A stretch of 64,000 nucleotides of DNA from Psychroserpens luteolus (GTDB lineage Bacteria; Bacteroidota; Bacteroidia; Flavobacteriales; Flavobacteriaceae), in contig NZ_JAHVXI010000001.1 in NCBI RefSeq assembly GCF_021032705.1, positions 496,001-560,000 of the forward strand, read 5' to 3'. The notes under the pieces were generated by a model. That model was not told the origin of the DNA and made no database searches. It saw only the letters and a list, made by a program, of their open reading frames with translations. A program made the position numbers and the translations under genes. The stretch's first letter is position 1. The number at the start of each line of letters is the position of its first letter. This document shows positions 60,765 through 64,000 of the stretch, one piece after another.

Positions 60765-62969
60765 CTACGATCCTAATTCCAATTGGTTTTTAACAAGGTT
60801 ATAATAGTTTGATTTATTGTTAACCAAATCTGTATGCGTCCCTTGCTCAACAATTTTACCGCTCTTTAATACCACGATTTGATCTGCATTTTTAACAGTA
60901 CTAAGCCTGTGCGCAATAATAACAACCGTTTTATTTTTAAAAAATGCTTGTAAATTGTTATGAATAATTTTTTCGTTTTCAGCATCAAGTGCACTTGTAG
61001 CTTCATCAAAGAAGATATAGTGTGGGTTTTTATAAACAGACCTAGCGATAAGTATTCTCTGTTTTTGTCCTCCTGAGATTCCATTTCCTGAGGCTCCAAT
61101 TTTAGTTTTTAGCTTTTGAGGTAATCCGGAAATAAATTCTTCTATATTAGCTGTCTTGATTGCAAATTGAAGTCTTTCTTCATCTATTTCGTCATCCCCT
61201 GTTGCAATATTTCTTTCTATTGTACCTGAAAAGATATACCCTTCTTGCATCACAACACCGCAGTTTTCTCTCCAATTTTTTGGTGAAATATTCTTTAGAT
61301 CATGTTGGTTTACATAAGCACTACCGTTAACAGGATTATAGAATTTTAAAAGAATTTTCATCAAGGTAGTTTTTCCACTTCCACTAGCTCCAACAATTGC
61401 CGTTGTCTTTCCTTCAGGAATAAATAAGTTGATGTTTTTTAAAACAAAAGGAGATTTTGGTCCTTCATATTGATAGTCTAATTCATTTAATCGGATGCCT
61501 TTTTCAACACCATTTTGGTAGGTTAAGTCCTTTTCGCTAAGTATAATTTGCCCTTCTTTTTCTTCCTCTTCCTGATCCTGAACTTCACTTAGGCGTTCCA
61601 TACTAAGCCTAGCATCTTGAAGCGATCTAAAAAAACTGATCAATTGATTTACTGGAGAGTTCATTTGACCAATGATATAAGCAATAGCCAGCATGGATCC
61701 TAAAGTAATATTTCCAAAAATCACCTCTCTAGCAGCAATAAAGGTTACCAAGATGTTTTTAAGTTGATTTATAAAATTAAAGCCCATTAATTGAAACTGA
61801 TCTAATTTTAAAGCTCTCAGATTAACGCCAAAAAGCTTTACTTGAATCGTTTCCCATTCTTTTCTTTTAAAATCTTCAAAACTATTTAGTTTAATCTCCT
61901 GAATCCCATTAATCATTTCATAAATAGACTCTTGATTTTCACTTCTTCTTTGGAAACGATAATAATCTAAGATTCTTCTTTTCTTTAAAAAATATATAGA
62001 CCATAGTACTGCAACTAAGGTTAGAATTGAATAGGCAATTACAATTTTATAATCATAATATAGGAGTACGAAAAAGAATATTGAAAAGTTAATTATTGAA
62101 AATAATGTGACTAGCGATTGTGAGGTTAAAAATTCTTCAATTCTTTCATGATCTTGAATTCTTTGGTTGAAATCACCTATAAGCTTAGAATCAAAAAAGT
62201 TAATAGGAAGCTTCAGTATTTTTTTAAAAAAATCTGAAATGATTGTAATATTAATCCTTGTTCCTATATAAAGCATAATCCAATTACGAACAATCTCAAT
62301 AACTATAGAACCTAAGAACAAAAAGACTTGTGCTAGCAAAATAATAAAAACAATACTCAAGCTTTTACTCTCAACTCCTTTGTCTATTAACGATTGTGTT
62401 AAGAAAGGAAAAATCAAGGTAAATAAACTTCCGGCCATCAGACCCAGAAATAATTGAAAAACTTCTTTTTTATATGGCTTTAAAAAGCCTAGTAAGAACT
62501 TGAAGTCTATACGCTTTTTTTTAAGAACCTCCTTTTTATAGAATTCTTCTGTTGGATGCAAAAACAGAGCAACGCCTTTATCGTTTTCGGTAAGCCATCT
62601 TGATTTAAATTCTTCTTCGTTTAAAGAAATTAGGCCATGTGAAGGATCTGCAATTTTGTATTTATACTTTCCGGTAAGGATGTTTTTTTTATGATTATAG
62701 AGTACAACAAAATGGTTTTGATTCCAATGAAGCACACATGGCAATGTTCCTTCTATATCAAGTGTTGTAAGATCCAGCATACTTGCATGTGTACTAAATC
62801 CTATTTTTTCAGCGGCTTCAGAAATCCCTCTTAAACTAACACCATCTCGTTTTAAATAAGAAATATTCCTGATGTAGTCAATTCGGTGTTTTTTTCCGAA
62901 ATAAGCTGATATCATGGCAATACAAGCTGGACCACAGTCCATTTGATCATGTTGAGGAATTAACTTCAT
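60765..62969 (-). CDS. peptidase-domain (C39) ABC exporter
   Basis: The 734-residue bacteriocin-type exporter has three parts. An N-terminal C39 leader peptidase (about 1-125) carries Cys12 (QMDCGPAC), His86 (NQNHFVVLY) and Asp108 (IADPSHG). A six-helix membrane domain spans about 165-440. The ATPase domain (about 495-734) has Walker A GASGSGKTT (about 525), signature ISGGQKQR and Walker B IFFDEATSALD. It would cleave a double-glycine leader and export the mature peptide. No HlyD-type periplasmic adaptor is encoded in the visible operon. It is followed 2 bp later by the small membrane-protein gene. Confidence 0.94.
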   Translation of the reverse strand: MKLIPQHDQMDCGPACIAMISAYFGKKHRIDYIRNISYLKRDGVSLRGISEAAEKIGFSTHASMLDLTTLDIEGTLPCVLHWNQNHFVVLYNHKKNILTGKYKYKIADPSHGLISLNEEEFKSRWLTENDKGVALFLHPTEEFYKKEVLKKKRIDFKFLLGFLKPYKKEVFQLFLGLMAGSLFTLIFPFLTQSLIDKGVESKSLSIVFIILLAQVFLFLGSIVIEIVRNWIMLYIGTRINITIISDFFKKILKLPINFFDSKLIGDFNQRIQDHERIEEFLTSQSLVTLFSIINFSIFFFVLLYYDYKIVIAYSILTLVAVLWSIYFLKKRRILDYYRFQRRSENQESIYEMINGIQEIKLNSFEDFKRKEWETIQVKLFGVNLRALKLDQFQLMGFNFINQLKNILVTFIAAREVIFGNITLGSMLAIAYIIGQMNSPVNQLISFFRSLQDARLSMERLSEVQDQEEEEKEGQIILSEKDLTYQNGVEKGIRLNELDYQYEGPKSPFVLKNINLFIPEGKTTAIVGASGSGKTTLMKILLKFYNPVNGSAYVNQHDLKNISPKNWRENCGVVMQEGYIFSGTIERNIATGDDEIDEERLQFAIKTANIEEFISGLPQKLKTKIGASGNGISGGQKQRILIARSVYKNPHYIFFDEATSALDAENEKIIHNNLQAFFKNKTVVIIAHRLSTVKNADQIVVLKSGKIVEQGTHTDLVNNKSNYYNLVKNQLELGS

Positions 62970-62995
62970 AAATCTTAAACACTTTTATATTAAGC

Positions 62996-63021
62996 TATAG
63001 CTATCAAATTTGATAGCTATA
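62996..63021. promoter_or_regulatory. perfect 26-bp palindrome inside the lanthipeptide operon
   Basis: TATAGCTATCAAA is followed directly by its exact complement TTTGATAGCTATA, in the 68-bp gap between the monooxygenase and exporter genes. Neither side has a T-run, so it is not a simple terminator. It may be an operator for an internal promoter or an mRNA processing stem. Confidence 0.6.
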
Positions 63022-63037
63022 AAAGGGTTAATGTATA

Positions 63038-64000
63038 TTAATTGACAATTGTTTCTTTTTGCAAATTGAATCGGTCACTTATAGCATTAATATTGGAAAG
63101 CAATTGTTGAGGGTCATCTGTTAGGTCGTGAATAATAAATTCATCAACACCATATAAATCTTGGTATTCTAAGAGCATATTATATAGAGAATCGATGGTA
63201 ACCGCAAAAATTTTAAACCCTTCATTTTCCCCTTGACCATAATGAGCTTTGAGCTGCTCCAATGCTTTTAGAGCTTCAGGCATTGTATTTTTCATACAAA
63301 TTGAAATTCCAATATTCACTTTAGGATAGACCTTGTGTTTTTCAAAAAAGTCTTGCTTAAATTTCAAGAGTTCTTCTTTTTTATAATCATCCTCTCCTGG
63401 CAATGAGTGAAATAATGAACGACTATAGTTAAGTCCATATTTAATAGCTGTTTCAACATTTCTATAAGACGTAGACAAATACCACATTTCTGGTGCTTTT
63501 CCACCATAAGGAGGTATTACTACTTCATTTTCTTCAAGGTTTTTCTTTTCATTATAAAGCAGGTCATAGATTAATTTTAGCTTGTCATCAAAATCTTGTC
63601 TAAAACTTTTTCTGCTATTTAGATCTCTGTCCATTTTAACAACTTTCTTGGTCTCTACAAGTCCGCTTCCCTTAGCTAATCCTAGATCGATTCTATCATA
63701 AAACATATTATTCATTAGCTTATAGTTTGTCACGACAGGATAGGCATCATGTATTATAATTGTAGATCCTGCTGAACCAACTTTTATTTGATCTGTCATT
63801 CCTGCTATGATACCAATTAATAGATCTGGATTTGTAAATGCTGTTGTAGTTAGAGGTCCATGATGTTCCCCTAACCAGAATCTAGAAAACCCTAGTTTAT
63901 CTGCTTCCACAGCATATTCTATGATTTCTTCTATTGTAGCCATACTATTTTTATCTATTCTATAGCCATATTCTAATAGTCCTATTTTAATGTCTCTATT
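63038..64000 (-). CDS. luciferase-like flavin monooxygenase, 5' end outside window
   Basis: The frame is open to the right edge (19 codons beyond the internal ATG at 63943), reading DIKIGLLEYGYRIDKNS before MATIEEIIEYAVEADKLG. The true start therefore lies beyond 64000, and the visible part is about 320 residues. The TIM-barrel LLM family pattern is clear: GFSRFWLGEHH (about 20 residues into the 63943-started form), IKVGSAGSTIIIHDAYPVVTNYKLMNNMFYDRIDLGLAKGSG, and a C-terminal ...FIIHDLTDDPQQLL. Such FMN/F420-dependent enzymes occur in RiPP clusters as tailoring enzymes (recollection), and it precedes the exporter in the same operon. Confidence 0.88.
   Translation of the reverse strand, partial: NRDIKIGLLEYGYRIDKNSMATIEEIIEYAVEADKLGFSRFWLGEHHGPLTTTAFTNPDLLIGIIAGMTDQIKVGSAGSTIIIHDAYPVVTNYKLMNNMFYDRIDLGLAKGSGLVETKKVVKMDRDLNSRKSFRQDFDDKLKLIYDLLYNEKKNLEENEVVIPPYGGKAPEMWYLSTSYRNVETAIKYGLNYSRSLFHSLPGEDDYKKEELLKFKQDFFEKHKVYPKVNIGISICMKNTMPEALKALEQLKAHYGQGENEGFKIFAVTIDSLYNMLLEYQDLYGVDEFIIHDLTDDPQQLLSNINAISDRFNLQKETIVN

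Overview
The window looks like a chromosomal segment of a marine Flavobacteriaceae (Bacteroidota). The evidence is the low GC content, the absence of Shine-Dalgarno leaders, repeated TAnnTTTG promoter boxes, several type IX secretion (T9SS) C-terminal sorting domains, a PorZ homologue, a TonB-dependent receptor, and many flavobacterial-type proteins. I see no rRNA, tRNA, CRISPR array, insertion sequence or phage gene. Most of the window is ordinary core genome with short intergenic gaps, and convergent gene pairs are often separated by clear intrinsic terminators.

Layout. 1-1.03 kb: two DUF2975 membrane proteins (minus strand) behind a promoter and a palindromic operator. 1.1-10.2 kb: a biotin island with bioF, a DUF2007 protein, bioD and bioA, then a Coa1-like protein on the other strand, a FabF-like ketoacyl synthase, an NfeD-like/flotillin pair and bioB. 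10.3-12.3 kb: a cupin-like protein, a small outer-membrane-type protein and recX. 12.4-17.8 kb: a 1787-residue secreted T9SS protein. 17.8-23.3 kb: a porZ-recO-TonB receptor operon (minus). 23.4-33.2 kb: gdhA, a secreted protein, metB, a lipoprotein, a Na+/H+ antiporter, an ArsC-like protein, an EamA permease, a thioesterase and yicC-gmk-nadD. 33-43.4 kb: hypothetical proteins, yraN, an AraC regulator with an adjacent serine hydrolase, a HEAT protein, LD-carboxypeptidase, metG and two T9SS-domain proteins. 43.5-52.3 kb: a phosphodiesterase-TPR-sulfotransferase fusion with an unlisted 55-residue protein in front, a histone-deacetylase-family protein, PEP carboxylase and a large MG2/plug-type exported protein. 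52.4-56.1 kb: an AraC regulator, a duplicated promoter element, an AhpD-like protein, a small exported protein and a T9SS metalloprotease.

The accessory highlight is 56.2-64.0 kb on the minus strand: a class I lanthipeptide-type biosynthetic operon. In transcription order it holds a luciferase-like flavin monooxygenase (cut by the right edge), a C39-peptidase ABC exporter, a 55-residue single-span membrane protein (too short for a normal ORF search), a LanC cyclase, the glutamylation half of LanB, and the elimination half of LanB as a separate gene. Spacing is 2-10 bp except for a 68-bp gap after the monooxygenase, which contains a perfect 26-bp palindrome. No precursor peptide gene is visible. 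It most likely lies upstream, beyond position 64000.

Several starts were moved from the longest ORF to a downstream ATG, either because a TAnnTTTG box overlaps the longer start or because family-typical N-termini or operon spacing demand it. One AraC-type gene (about 34.7-35.9 kb) reads in frame 50 codons beyond its first usual start codon, with no ATG, GTG or TTG available there.
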